Assembly: GCA_035560935.1 (NCBI GenBank)
Contig: DATMYQ010000357.1
Location: 1-19,764, forward strand
Direction: 5' to 3'
Origin: DATMYQ01 sp035560935
Lineage (GTDB): Bacteria; Bacillota; Negativicutes; Sporomusales; Sporomusaceae
Length of the DNA stretch: 19,764 nt
Program-made: the position numbers and the translations under genes
Notes under the pieces: model-generated
What the model was told of the DNA's origin: nothing
The model's input: only the letters and a program-made list of their open reading frames with translations
Database searches by the model: none
Shown: one piece after another, positions 7,339 through 14,167 of the stretch
Numbering within the stretch: the stretch's first letter is position 1
Layout of the letters: each line of letters opens with the position of its first letter

Positions 7339-8461
7339 CTAATACAACCATATTATCACGATGAATAATTTCGTCATACAGTTTAACGCCAAGGATATCG
7401 GCAATCTGATCCGTATGAACCCCCATGATCTTGCGGGTATCATTGGCACAATAATTAGCAATGCCCCGGGCCAGTTCCCGGCCGCCGGCCGACAAAATAC
7501 GCACGGTATTGCCCTGTTCGAATTCGCCTTCCACCGCCGTGACACCGGCAGCCAGCAGACTGGAGCCGCCTTTGAGCAGCGCCTGTTCGCAGCCGGCATC
7601 CACAGTTACGCTGCCATGAATCCGGGCCCCGAACGCCAACCAGCGTTTGCGAATGTGCAGACGATTTTCTTGGGATAAAAATAATGTACCCACCGGTTCT
7701 CCGGACAAAATCTCCCGCAGAACACCATCCCTCGCCCCGGAAGCAATAACCATGCTAACGCCGGAATTAACGGCAATTTTGGCCGCCTGAATCTTGGTGT
7801 ACATACCACCGGTTCCCCGCAGCGTGCCGGCACCGCCAGCCAAGGCCTCGGTTTCCGGCGTGATGTCGGCAATTTCGTCAATCAGCCGGGCTTCCGGATC
7901 GTCATTGGGATTAGCGGTATACATTCCTTCCACATCCGATAAAATGACCAGCAAATCCGCATCGACAATACTGGCCACCATCGCCGATAAAGTATCATTA
8001 TCGCCAATCTTCAACTCATCAATCGCCACAGCGTCATTTTCGTTAATCACGGGAATAACGTTCATCCCCAGCAAGGTCAATAACGTATTGCGGGAATTGG
8101 TATAGCGGCGGCGATCCACGGAGTCCGCCCGGGTCAGCAAAACCTGCGCGGCAATCTGACCGTATTCACCAAAGAATTTCTCATACGTGTGCATTAAAAT
8201 TCCCTGGCCCACCGCAGCCGCCGCCTGTTTTTCCGGAATGGTTTTCGGCCTTTCCTTCAGCCCCAAACGGTCCATTCCCGCCCCCACAGCGCCGGAAGAG
8301 ACCAGAATGAGCTGTTTACCCTGGTTCGCCAAATCCGAAAGTTCCCTAACCAGTTTTTCCAGCCGGAACAGATTCAGTTTACCCGTGTCATGAGTCAGGG
8401 TACTGGTACCCACTTTCACCACAATCCGCCGGGCGTCGGCCAACGTCTTTCTGGTGAGCAT
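7328..8461 (-). CDS. proB: Glutamate 5-kinase with PUA domain
   Basis: ProB phosphorylates glutamate to gamma-glutamyl phosphate, the first and usually proline-inhibited step of proline synthesis. The 377-residue protein has the amino-acid-kinase domain up to about residue 260: VVKVGTSTL at the N terminus, LVSSGAVGAGMDRL, the glutamate/proline-binding segment INENDAVAIDELKIGDND, and GTGGMYTKIQAA. A C-terminal PUA domain follows (about 280-370). This is the full-length E. coli-type architecture. The ATG at 8459-8461 follows GGGAGG at 9-nt spacing, 15 nt after yhbY. Its product is unstable and passed to ProA, whose gene is next. The last codons form one arm of an inverted repeat. Confidence 0.97.
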   Translation of the reverse strand: MLTRKTLADARRIVVKVGTSTLTHDTGKLNLFRLEKLVRELSDLANQGKQLILVSSGAVGAGMDRLGLKERPKTIPEKQAAAAVGQGILMHTYEKFFGEYGQIAAQVLLTRADSVDRRRYTNSRNTLLTLLGMNVIPVINENDAVAIDELKIGDNDTLSAMVASIVDADLLVILSDVEGMYTANPNDDPEARLIDEIADITPETEALAGGAGTLRGTGGMYTKIQAAKIAVNSGVSMVIASGARDGVLREILSGEPVGTLFLSQENRLHIRKRWLAFGARIHGSVTVDAGCEQALLKGGSSLLAAGVTAVEGEFEQGNTVRILSAGGRELARGIANYCANDTRKIMGVHTDQIADILGVKLYDEIIHRDNMVVLGNH

Positions 8462-8476
8462 CTTGTTTAGCCTCCC

Positions 8477-8776
8477 TTACGGTAAGCTGATCCGGGGGTT
8501 TTCTTCATTTTGCCGGAAAAGCAGGCCATTACGGCCGATGACCTGCACCAGATGAGCACCGGTGGCTTCCGCCAACTCGGCAATCACGTCCGCCGGCTCC
8601 TCCGCGCAGTTTGGCAACACCCGAACCTTGATCAGTTCCCGGGCTTTCAACACACCGTTGGCGCTGTCCACCACCGTGGCGGCAATTCCGCCTTTTCCGA
8701 TTTGCACCACCGGATCCAGCACACTGCCTTGGGCCCGCAAAAACCGTTTTTGTTTACCGCTTAATTGTTCTGTCAT
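8477..8776 (-). CDS. yhbY: CRM-domain RNA-binding protein YhbY
   Basis: The 99-residue product is a single CRS1-YhbY (CRM) domain. Family features include LSGKQKRFLRAQG at the N terminus, VVQIGKGG (the GxxG-type loop), an ELIKVRV strand, and GAHLVQVIGRNGLLFR near the end. Homologues bind pre-50S ribosomal particles and are thought to aid large-subunit assembly; some genomes call the gene for its RNA-binding fold only. Its position directly after obgE, another 50S assembly factor, with a 30-nt gap, fits that role. The ATG at 8774-8776 has a GGAG about 13 nt upstream, longer than usual, so translation may depend on coupling to obgE. Confidence 0.95.
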   Translation of the reverse strand: MTEQLSGKQKRFLRAQGSVLDPVVQIGKGGIAATVVDSANGVLKARELIKVRVLPNCAEEPADVIAELAEATGAHLVQVIGRNGLLFRQNEENPRISLP

Positions 8777-8806
8777 ATTGCTCGTATTGCTCCTATTTCT
8801 TTGTGT

Positions 8807-10078
8807 TTATGATCTAAATTCAAACTCCATGGTGCCGATGCGCACGCTGTCGCCTTCTTTGATACCCCGGGCCTTCAGTTTGGCTTCAATATCGAGATTG
8901 CGCCAAATTTTCTGGAAGCGGCGCAAGCCTTCTTCGTCATTGAAGTTGGTCATGGCCACCAGTTTCTCAATGTCCGCACCGGTGATCACAAAGCCGCCAT
9001 CATCTTCACGGCGAATCGTCACCTGTTCTTCCGGCTGGGCTTCATACACCTTGACATCGGCCGTTTCTTCCGGTATCTCCACATATTCGTCCACCAGTTG
9101 GGCGGCCCGCTGCATCAGCTGGGACATGCCCTCGCCGGTAGCAGCGGAAATAGCGAATACCTCTCGTCCGGCTGCCGTCAGATAATCAGCTACCCGTTGA
9201 AAGGCTTCCCGCCCTTCCGGCAAATCCATTTTATTCAGGGCCACAATTTGCGGTCGGCTGGCCAAACGTTCATTATACAGTTTCAGTTCATTATTGATTT
9301 TGTGATAATCCTCAATGGGGTCGCGTCCTTCCAACCCGGAAACGTCCAGCACATGGATGATCACTTTGGTTCGTTCAATGTGACGCAGGAAATCATGTCC
9401 CAGCCCCACGCCCTCATGGGCGCCTTCAATCAGTCCGGGAATGTCGGCCAGTACAAAGTTGCGGCCTTCTCCCAAACTGACCACGCCTAATACGGGAACC
9501 AGCGTGGTAAAATGATAGGCGGCCACTTCCGGTTTCGCCGCGGACACTCTGGCTAAAATACTTGATTTACCGACACTGGGATAACCAACCAGGCCCACAT
9601 CTGCCAGCAATTTCAACTCCAGGACCAGTTGGCGCTCCTCGCCCGGTTCTCCCAGTTCCGCAAAGGTGGGCGCCCGGTGTACGCTGTTCACAAACCGTGC
9701 GTTACCCCGGCCGCCGCGGCCGCCCCGGGCAACCACGGCCTCTTGCCCCACTGCCGTGATATCCGCCAGGACTTCGCCGGTGGCTTCGTCCTTGACCACC
9801 GTTCCCGGCGGCACCTTCACATACATATGATCCGCCGCCTGGCCATACTTGTTACTGGATTGACCATGTTCGCCGCCGTCCGCCTTGAACTGACGCTTGT
9901 AGCGAAAATCAATCAGGGTATTCATATTGGCGTCGCCAATCAATACCACATTGCCGCCCCGGCCACCGTCGCCGCCAGCCGGACCGCCCTTGGGAACATA
10001 CTTCTCGCGGCGGAAGCAAGACATGCCGTTGCCGCCGGCTCCGGCTTTAACTGTAATTTTTGCTCTGTCAATAAACAT
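8807..10078 (-). CDS. obgE: Obg-family GTPase, 50S assembly and stress factor
   Basis: Obg binds late 50S precursors and GTP/GDP or ppGpp, linking ribosome assembly to growth and, in Bacillus, to sporulation. The 423-residue protein has all three parts: the glycine-rich Obg fold (1-158; GGPAGGDGGRGGNV and GGRGGRGNARF), the G domain (about 159-330) with G1 GYPSVGKSS (165-173), DIPG (212-215), NKMD (282-285) and SA at 311, and a C-terminal OCT domain (about 345-423), which is characteristic of Firmicutes and some other groups. The ATG is 2 nt after the DUF1232 gene, and its AAGGGG site lies in that gene's end. The Spo0B-like gene two positions upstream reproduces the Bacillus spo0B-obg order. 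Confidence 0.98.
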   Translation of the reverse strand: MFIDRAKITVKAGAGGNGMSCFRREKYVPKGGPAGGDGGRGGNVVLIGDANMNTLIDFRYKRQFKADGGEHGQSSNKYGQAADHMYVKVPPGTVVKDEATGEVLADITAVGQEAVVARGGRGGRGNARFVNSVHRAPTFAELGEPGEERQLVLELKLLADVGLVGYPSVGKSSILARVSAAKPEVAAYHFTTLVPVLGVVSLGEGRNFVLADIPGLIEGAHEGVGLGHDFLRHIERTKVIIHVLDVSGLEGRDPIEDYHKINNELKLYNERLASRPQIVALNKMDLPEGREAFQRVADYLTAAGREVFAISAATGEGMSQLMQRAAQLVDEYVEIPEETADVKVYEAQPEEQVTIRREDDGGFVITGADIEKLVAMTNFNDEEGLRRFQKIWRNLDIEAKLKARGIKEGDSVRIGTMEFEFRS

Positions 10079-10080
10079 GT

Positions 10081-10473
10081 TTATACCCCTTTAACTATCA
10101 AACAATACCCCAGATAAAAAATACCTGCCCAAATCAACAGGATGATTCCGGCCGCTATCCAGGCCAGCGGCTGGGCAGTCAACGGCTGCCGGCAGGCACG
10201 CTGGCGGCAATCCTGTAAAACGGACGCCGGTACCAGACGTAAAACCAATGCCAAACCCAAAGGAACAAGGATCAAATCATCAAGATAACCGACTATCGGT
10301 ATGAAATCCGGTATCAGGTCCACAGGACTGAGCGCATAGCCAATAACCACCGCGGCTATGGCTTTGGCCGGCCAGGGAGTGTCAGGATGCCGCATGACAT
10401 AATATACGGTTGTCAGCTCTGCCCGCAGCGCCTGCGCCCAGCGGTCCAGGCTGCCGCGCCAGCTTTCGTTCAT
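10081..10473 (-). CDS. DUF1232 (YkvA-type) membrane protein
   Basis: This 130-residue protein contains the DUF1232 core at about residues 30-75, recognised by WPAKAIAAVVIGYALSPVDL followed by IPDFIPIVGYLDDLILVP. The function of this domain is unknown. After a short Cys-containing linker (QDCRQRACRQ) there is a clear membrane helix at about 104-126. The core itself is hydrophobic and may also enter the membrane. The gene begins within the stop of the Spo0B-like gene (ATGA, 4-nt overlap) and ends 2 nt before obgE, so all three are translationally coupled. That placement suggests a link to the Spo0B-Obg pair or simple co-regulation. I cannot tell which. Confidence 0.88.
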   Translation of the reverse strand: MNESWRGSLDRWAQALRAELTTVYYVMRHPDTPWPAKAIAAVVIGYALSPVDLIPDFIPIVGYLDDLILVPLGLALVLRLVPASVLQDCRQRACRQPLTAQPLAWIAAGIILLIWAGIFYLGYCLIVKGV

Positions 10474-10715
10474 GGTATGCCGACCGGCGGTTTTCCCGTA
10501 TAACCGGCCTCTCTCAACACGTCACTGATCAGATCCGGATCCTGCGCCAGTTTCTGAATATAAGCCAGCGCTTTTTCGTTCCGCCCGAGCTGCAGTAAAG
10601 TGTACACTACCTGTAAATGGTTAATGAAATCATGACGCTGCCGGCGCAATAGCCGGATCGCTTCGCTGTCTCCCGGCAACATTCTCACTTCATTTTCCTG
10701 GGTCATTCTGTTCAT
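10470..10715 (-). CDS. Minimal Spo0B-like histidine phosphotransfer protein
   Basis: Spo0B relays phosphate from Spo0F to Spo0A in the Bacillus sporulation phosphorelay. This 81-residue protein matches its dimerising helical-hairpin part: RQRHDFINHLQVVYTLLQLG carries the phospho-accepting histidine (His28) in the RHDxxNxLQ context, followed by a second helix (NEKALAYIQKLAQD). The C-terminal ATPase-like domain of Bacillus Spo0B (about 190 residues in total) is absent. The position, after rpmA and before obg, is the same as in Bacillus, which supports orthology. The ATG at 10713-10715 follows AGGAAAGGG. It is separated from rpmA by a terminator. Whether it transfers phosphate in this organism is unknown; the short form may only dimerise or scaffold. 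Confidence 0.82.
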   Translation of the reverse strand: MNRMTQENEVRMLPGDSEAIRLLRRQRHDFINHLQVVYTLLQLGRNEKALAYIQKLAQDPDLISDVLREAGYTGKPPVGIP

Positions 10716-10740
10716 CCCTTTCCTGACGGACTGAGGAAAG

Positions 10741-10777
10741 TATAAAACAAGGCCTGCGGCTAAGATTAGCCGCAGGC
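10741..10777 (-). terminator. Intrinsic terminator after rpmA
   Basis: A perfect 12-bp arm match (GCCTGCGGCTAA with TTAGCCGCAGGC, stem 10752-10777) begins 7 nt after the rpmA stop. The minus strand then reads CTTGTTTTATA. This should end most rplU-rpmA transcripts; partial readthrough may feed the genes that follow. Confidence 0.85.
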
Positions 10778-10784
10778 TTCACAT

Positions 10785-11084
10785 TTACATCACTGCTTCC
10801 ACGGGATAAACGCTGATCTGCCGATCCAGGCGACCTTTGCGTTCGAAAGCCACCTTACCTTCAATCTTCGCAAACAACGTGTGATCTTTGCCGATCCCTA
10901 CGTTAGTGCCAGGATAGAAGCGGGTGCCGCGTTGGCGAACCAGGATGCTGCCGGCGGTTACCACCTCTCCGTCTTGTTGTTTGGTACCAAGACGTTTGGC
11001 TTCACTGTCACGACCGTTCCGGGAGCTACCAACTCCTTTTTTATGTGCAAACAACTGCAGGTCAAAAGAATGAAATTGAAACAT
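10785..11084 (-). CDS. rpmA: Ribosomal protein L27 with cleavable N terminus
   Basis: L27 sits near the peptidyl-transferase centre of the 50S subunit. The 99-residue product starts with an extension ending FDLQLF followed by AHKKGVGSSRNGRDSEAKRLG, the normal L27 N terminus. In Firmicutes this extension must be removed between Phe and Ala by the protease Prp; here the cut would come after residue 12. The chosen ATG (11082-11084) follows AGGAGGTG at good spacing; an in-frame ATG four codons earlier overlaps that site and is not supported. The gene begins 8 nt after prp and its ribosome site overlaps the prp stop. A strong terminator follows. Confidence 0.98.
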   Translation of the reverse strand: MFQFHSFDLQLFAHKKGVGSSRNGRDSEAKRLGTKQQDGEVVTAGSILVRQRGTRFYPGTNVGIGKDHTLFAKIEGKVAFERKGRLDRQISVYPVEAVM

Positions 11085-11092
11085 GTGCTCTC

Positions 11093-11416
11093 TCACCTCC
11101 TATGTTCAACGATACGAACATTTTTGGGATAACCTTGGGAAATTTCCTGTAATCCCAACAGCATGGCCGTTAAAACAGCACCGGTCAAAGCATCAGGTGC
11201 TTCCACCAGTTCCACTGCCAGCTGGCATTCTTTCGTTTGACTGAACCGTATTTGTCGGCCCAAATGCCGCTCCAGACCCATCACTGCCGCCTGCGTCAAA
11301 GCAGAAACTCCGGCACAGACGATATCCTCACCCCGGACACCTGCATTCGCATGGCCTCGGACGGAGAATCCCGTGATTTCCCCGGCGGTATTCCGGTTAA
11401 TAGCAACAGCAATCAT
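11093..11416 (-). CDS. prp: Ribosomal-processing cysteine protease Prp
   Basis: Prp removes the N-terminal extension of ribosomal protein L27. The 107-residue product has the catalytic pair in the conserved block GHANAG...GEDIVCAGVSAL: His22 and Cys34. Length and the flanking rplU and rpmA genes are as expected for the family (formerly YsxB). It starts 9 nt after rplU. Its own ribosome site is poor (only TACGG just before ATG), so its synthesis probably depends on ribosomes coming from rplU. That would keep the protease well below ribosomal-protein levels, which is reasonable for an enzyme. The substrate sequence is visible in the next gene. Confidence 0.96.
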   Translation of the reverse strand: MIAVAINRNTAGEITGFSVRGHANAGVRGEDIVCAGVSALTQAAVMGLERHLGRQIRFSQTKECQLAVELVEAPDALTGAVLTAMLLGLQEISQGYPKNVRIVEHRR

Positions 11417-11425
11417 CCGTAATAC

Positions 11426-11737
11426 TTACGCTTCGATTTTTTCGATGCGGATCTTGGTAAACGGTTGACGATGACCCTGGCGTTTCCGGTAATTGGATTT
11501 TGCTTTATATTTGAAAACCAAAATCTTTTTACCTTTGCCGTGTTCCACTACCTGAGCCGTTACTTTGGCGCCGGCCACCAACGGTTTGCCGACAACAACT
11601 TCACCGTCTTTTACCACGGTCAGTACCCGGTCAAAGCCAACCGCTTCGCCTTCAGCAGTTTCCAGCTTTTCGACCCGCAATACATCGCCTTCACTGACTT
11701 TGTACTGCTTGCCGCCGGTTTCAATAATTGCATACAT
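11426..11737 (-). CDS. rplU: Ribosomal protein L21
   Basis: This is 50S subunit protein L21, 103 residues, the usual length. The sequence runs MYAIIETGGKQYKVSEGD at the N terminus and ends with the basic RNA-binding segment KYKAKSNYRKRQGHRQPFT followed by KIRIEKIEA, all standard for L21. The ATG follows AGGAGGTG. It is the first gene of the rplU-prp-rpmA unit, with a near-consensus promoter about 120 nt upstream and a structured leader between them, the arrangement known for autoregulated L21 operons in Firmicutes. Confidence 0.98.
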   Translation of the reverse strand: MYAIIETGGKQYKVSEGDVLRVEKLETAEGEAVGFDRVLTVVKDGEVVVGKPLVAGAKVTAQVVEHGKGKKILVFKYKAKSNYRKRQGHRQPFTKIRIEKIEA

Positions 11738-11850
11738 AACTTACGCACCTCCTTGCATTCGAATCTCGCCAGATACGGTACCGCAAAACGTTTGCCTTGC
11801 GAATTTATGACCTCTCCGTGCGGTTGGAGTGCAGGCTCTCGGCCTACGTC
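11738..11850 (-). promoter_or_regulatory. Structured leader of the rplU operon (likely L21 leader)
   Basis: The roughly 110-nt leader between the predicted transcription start and rplU holds several short stems on the minus strand: GTAGGC with GCCTGC (loop CGAGA), CTCC with GGAG, and GCAAA with TTTGC. Its position and size match the L21 leader family found upstream of rplU in Firmicutes, thought to bind ribosomal protein and repress the operon. I assign the family from context and gross structure, not from a covariance-model match. Confidence 0.6.
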
Positions 11851-11855
11851 ATTGT

Positions 11856-11884
11856 ATTGTAGCACAGCTTATTTTGTTTGTCAA
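11856..11884 (-). promoter_or_regulatory. Strong sigma-A promoter of rplU-prp-rpmA
   Basis: The minus strand has a perfect -35 TTGACA (11879-11884), a 17-nt spacer and -10 TACAAT (11856-11861). It lies 24 nt after the rng stop. This is the best promoter in the window and fits a ribosomal-protein operon. Confidence 0.88.
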
Positions 11885-11907
11885 TATATCTATAGAGCCT
11901 TCCGGCC

Positions 11908-13365
11908 TTACCGATTTTGCTCTTTTTCCCACAGTATCGAGAACACTTCCGGATGCATGGTAGTCACCGGCGCCATCCGAATCATCCGGGCCAACTCTTT
12001 CATCAGATGTTCCGGCTCTCCCTGCTCCTGCAAGCGTTCCACTACCTTGGGATGCGCTTCAATAACCAGACAACCGCCGTTATTGCGGGATCGGCTGCTG
12101 ATTCTGCGCAATTCCCGTTTAATGCCAATCGCCACTGTTTCCGGCGACTGGAGCCGGCCCCGGCCTTCGCAGACCGGACAATTGCTGTACAAAGTTCCTT
12201 CTAAGTTTTGGCGCGCTTTTTTCCTGGTCATTTCTACCAGACCCAGACCGGTCAGTCCCACCAGGTTGGTTTTCGTCCGATCCTGCTTCAGTTTTTCTTC
12301 CAACACCCGCAATACCATCTGTTGGTCTTCTTCCCGGTCCATATCAATAAAGTCGACAATGATGATACCACCAATATCCCTTAGCCGGAGCTGGCGGGCA
12401 ATTTCCTTGGCCGCTTCCAGATTGATCTGCAATACCGTATCGGCCAGATTGGTACGTCCGACAAATTTTCCCGTGTTAATGTCAATCACCGTCAGCGCCT
12501 CGGTGTAGTCGATGACGAGATAGCCGCCGCTCTTTAGCTCCACCCGGCGGTCACCTAACTTGGCAATTTCCGCATTGATTCCGTAGTGGGTCAGAATGTC
12601 TTCACGGTCCGGTCCGCCAGTGAACAAGCGGACCCGCGACAGCAGTTCCGGAGAACAAAATTGCAGCAGATCGCCCACCCGCCCGAAGGCTTCCTGATTA
12701 TCCAGAATAAACTCTTCCACATCGGCCGACAAATAATCCCGCACAATCCGGATCACCAGATCCACATCCCGGTATAAAAGAGCCGGTGCTGCCACCCGCT
12801 GGCCGCGCACGCTCATCGTATTCCAGACGTTCAGCAAATATTCCACGTCTTTGGTCAGTTCTTCCGGCCCCCGATGCTCGGCCACGGTCCGGACAATGAT
12901 TCCCATGCCATCCGGTTTCACCTGCTCCGCCAGTTGCCGTAAACGTTCCCGCTCTTCTTCACTTTCAATGCGCCGGGAAATGCCAATATAATCCACCGTG
13001 GGCATCAGCACCACATAACGCCCCGGCAGCGTGAGATGGGTGGTGGCCCGGGGACCTTTGGCACCAATGGCATCTTTGACAATCTGGATGATCAAATCCT
13101 GTCCCGCGGTCAAATTTTCCCGGGGCACTCCACCCGCTTGCAGATCTCCCACGTACAAAAAGGCATTTTTGTCGCGGCCAATATCAATGAAGGCCGCCTG
13201 CATCCCCGGCAACACATTCTTGACCTTGCCTTTATAAATATTGCCCACAATATGGCCGCTCTCGCTGCGCTCCACGGACACTTCCGTCAGTTCGCCATCC
13301 TCCAGCAGCGCCATCCGGGTTTCTTCCGGCATCACGTTCGCAATGATGGTCTTGTTCACAGCCAT
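11908..13365 (-). CDS. rng: Ribonuclease G/E family endoribonuclease
   Basis: RNase G/E enzymes cut single-stranded AU-rich RNA in rRNA maturation and mRNA decay. The 485-residue protein has an N-terminal S1 domain (about 38-120; GNIYKGKVKNVLPGMQAAFI), the sensor region, and the catalytic DNase I-like domain with both metal-binding aspartates: D295 (VIDINTG) and D338 (IIVDFIDM). The Zn-link CPVC motif is at 396-399 and is followed by GRGRLQSPETV. There is no long C-terminal scaffold, so it is the RNase G type. ATG 13363-13365 lies right next to GTGAGGG; GTG two codons later (13357-13359) would give better spacing, so the true start may be shorter by two residues. A 91-nt gap precedes it, with no clear promoter. 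In many Firmicutes this gene precedes rplU as here. Confidence 0.95.
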   Translation of the reverse strand: MAVNKTIIANVMPEETRMALLEDGELTEVSVERSESGHIVGNIYKGKVKNVLPGMQAAFIDIGRDKNAFLYVGDLQAGGVPRENLTAGQDLIIQIVKDAIGAKGPRATTHLTLPGRYVVLMPTVDYIGISRRIESEEERERLRQLAEQVKPDGMGIIVRTVAEHRGPEELTKDVEYLLNVWNTMSVRGQRVAAPALLYRDVDLVIRIVRDYLSADVEEFILDNQEAFGRVGDLLQFCSPELLSRVRLFTGGPDREDILTHYGINAEIAKLGDRRVELKSGGYLVIDYTEALTVIDINTGKFVGRTNLADTVLQINLEAAKEIARQLRLRDIGGIIIVDFIDMDREEDQQMVLRVLEEKLKQDRTKTNLVGLTGLGLVEMTRKKARQNLEGTLYSNCPVCEGRGRLQSPETVAIGIKRELRRISSRSRNNGGCLVIEAHPKVVERLQEQGEPEHLMKELARMIRMAPVTTMHPEVFSILWEKEQNR

Positions 13366-13456
13366 CCCTCACTTATGGAAGCAAAAATTCATTCGTATCC
13401 GCAGGGCAGGTCTTTCTCCCGCTGCGAACTCAGTACGCTGAATTATCGGTTCCTTA

Positions 13457-14167
13457 TCATTCAATCGGCGACAATATTTCCGTCCCCCGAACCACGTAAA
13501 GCCCGGTCCGATGAATTCCGACCCGTTCCGCCATGGTCGGCAGGCCAAAGCGTTCCACCAGCACTGCCAGCACTTCCGCCGGTTTGATACTACCGGTGGG
13601 AGTGATCAAAATATCCAACGATATCCGGCGCAAAAGCGCACCATCTTCCGGCACTGCCGGCACTACCTGCAGCCGGTTTTGCGTATACTGTTTTAAATCC
13701 ACATCCCGCCGGCCTTTGGGAGACACCTTGCAAAATGGCACCTGCGGCGCCTGATTGTATTGAGCCAGCGCCGCCTCCAGGGCAGCCAGATCTTGTGCTA
13801 CCGCCAGCGGCACCGTCAGCATATAGGAAGAACGGTTGACAATGGCCATCGGCGCCGGACTGCCCGGCTCCATGTAGCGGCCGGACAACACCCGCAATCC
13901 GGGCGGTGTCTGGGATTGCAGACGTTCCATCACCGTAGACAGAGGCAATTCCTGCGTCATTTCCACATCGACGTATTCGGCATCACTGGTTACACCCAGC
14001 GCCAAGGCCGAAGCCAGGGCAAACTTCATATGGGGGTTAAACCCTTCCGAATACGCCACCGGCAGTTTGGCCCGACGCAACGCCCGTTCCAGTGCCCGGG
14101 AATAATCCAGGTGGGAAATATGGCGGATTTCTTCACCTTTGGTAATCTGCAGACGCAGTTTTCTCAT
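13457..14167 (-). CDS. TIGR03936/DUF2344 family protein, radical SAM-associated
   Basis: This 236-residue protein belongs to the DUF2344 family, which has no established function. It is nearly always paired with, or fused to, the radical SAM protein encoded just before it. Recognisable parts are LRLQITKGEEIRHISHLDYS with RALERALRRAKLPVAYSEGFNPHMKF at the N terminus and a repeated alpha/beta C-terminal half. The longest open frame starts 27 codons earlier inside the radical SAM gene, but the ATG at 14165-14167 overlaps that gene's TGA (ATGA), has AAGGT upstream and gives the family N terminus MRKLRLQ. The basic, His-rich N-terminal segment suggests nucleic-acid or nucleotide contact, which is speculation. 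The neighbouring rng and ribosomal genes hint at RNA biology. Confidence 0.9.
   Translation of the reverse strand: MRKLRLQITKGEEIRHISHLDYSRALERALRRAKLPVAYSEGFNPHMKFALASALALGVTSDAEYVDVEMTQELPLSTVMERLQSQTPPGLRVLSGRYMEPGSPAPMAIVNRSSYMLTVPLAVAQDLAALEAALAQYNQAPQVPFCKVSPKGRRDVDLKQYTQNRLQVVPAVPEDGALLRRISLDILITPTGSIKPAEVLAVLVERFGLPTMAERVGIHRTGLYVVRGTEILSPIE

Noticed and set aside
10736..10745. TATACT as a -10 for the Spo0B-like gene
   Set aside because: There is no acceptable -35 at 16-18 nt, since that region is the rpmA terminator stem; the T-rich run is better explained by the terminator.
11465..12508. Long open frame of 347 codons on the plus strand
   Set aside because: It lies opposite rplU, its leader and rng, all well supported; the translation is low-complexity and matches no family. 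It is an antisense artefact of codon bias.
13366..13456. Possible promoter or leader upstream of rng
   Set aside because: I found no -10/-35 pair close to consensus, and the only stem (CGCAG with CTGCG) is short with mismatches.
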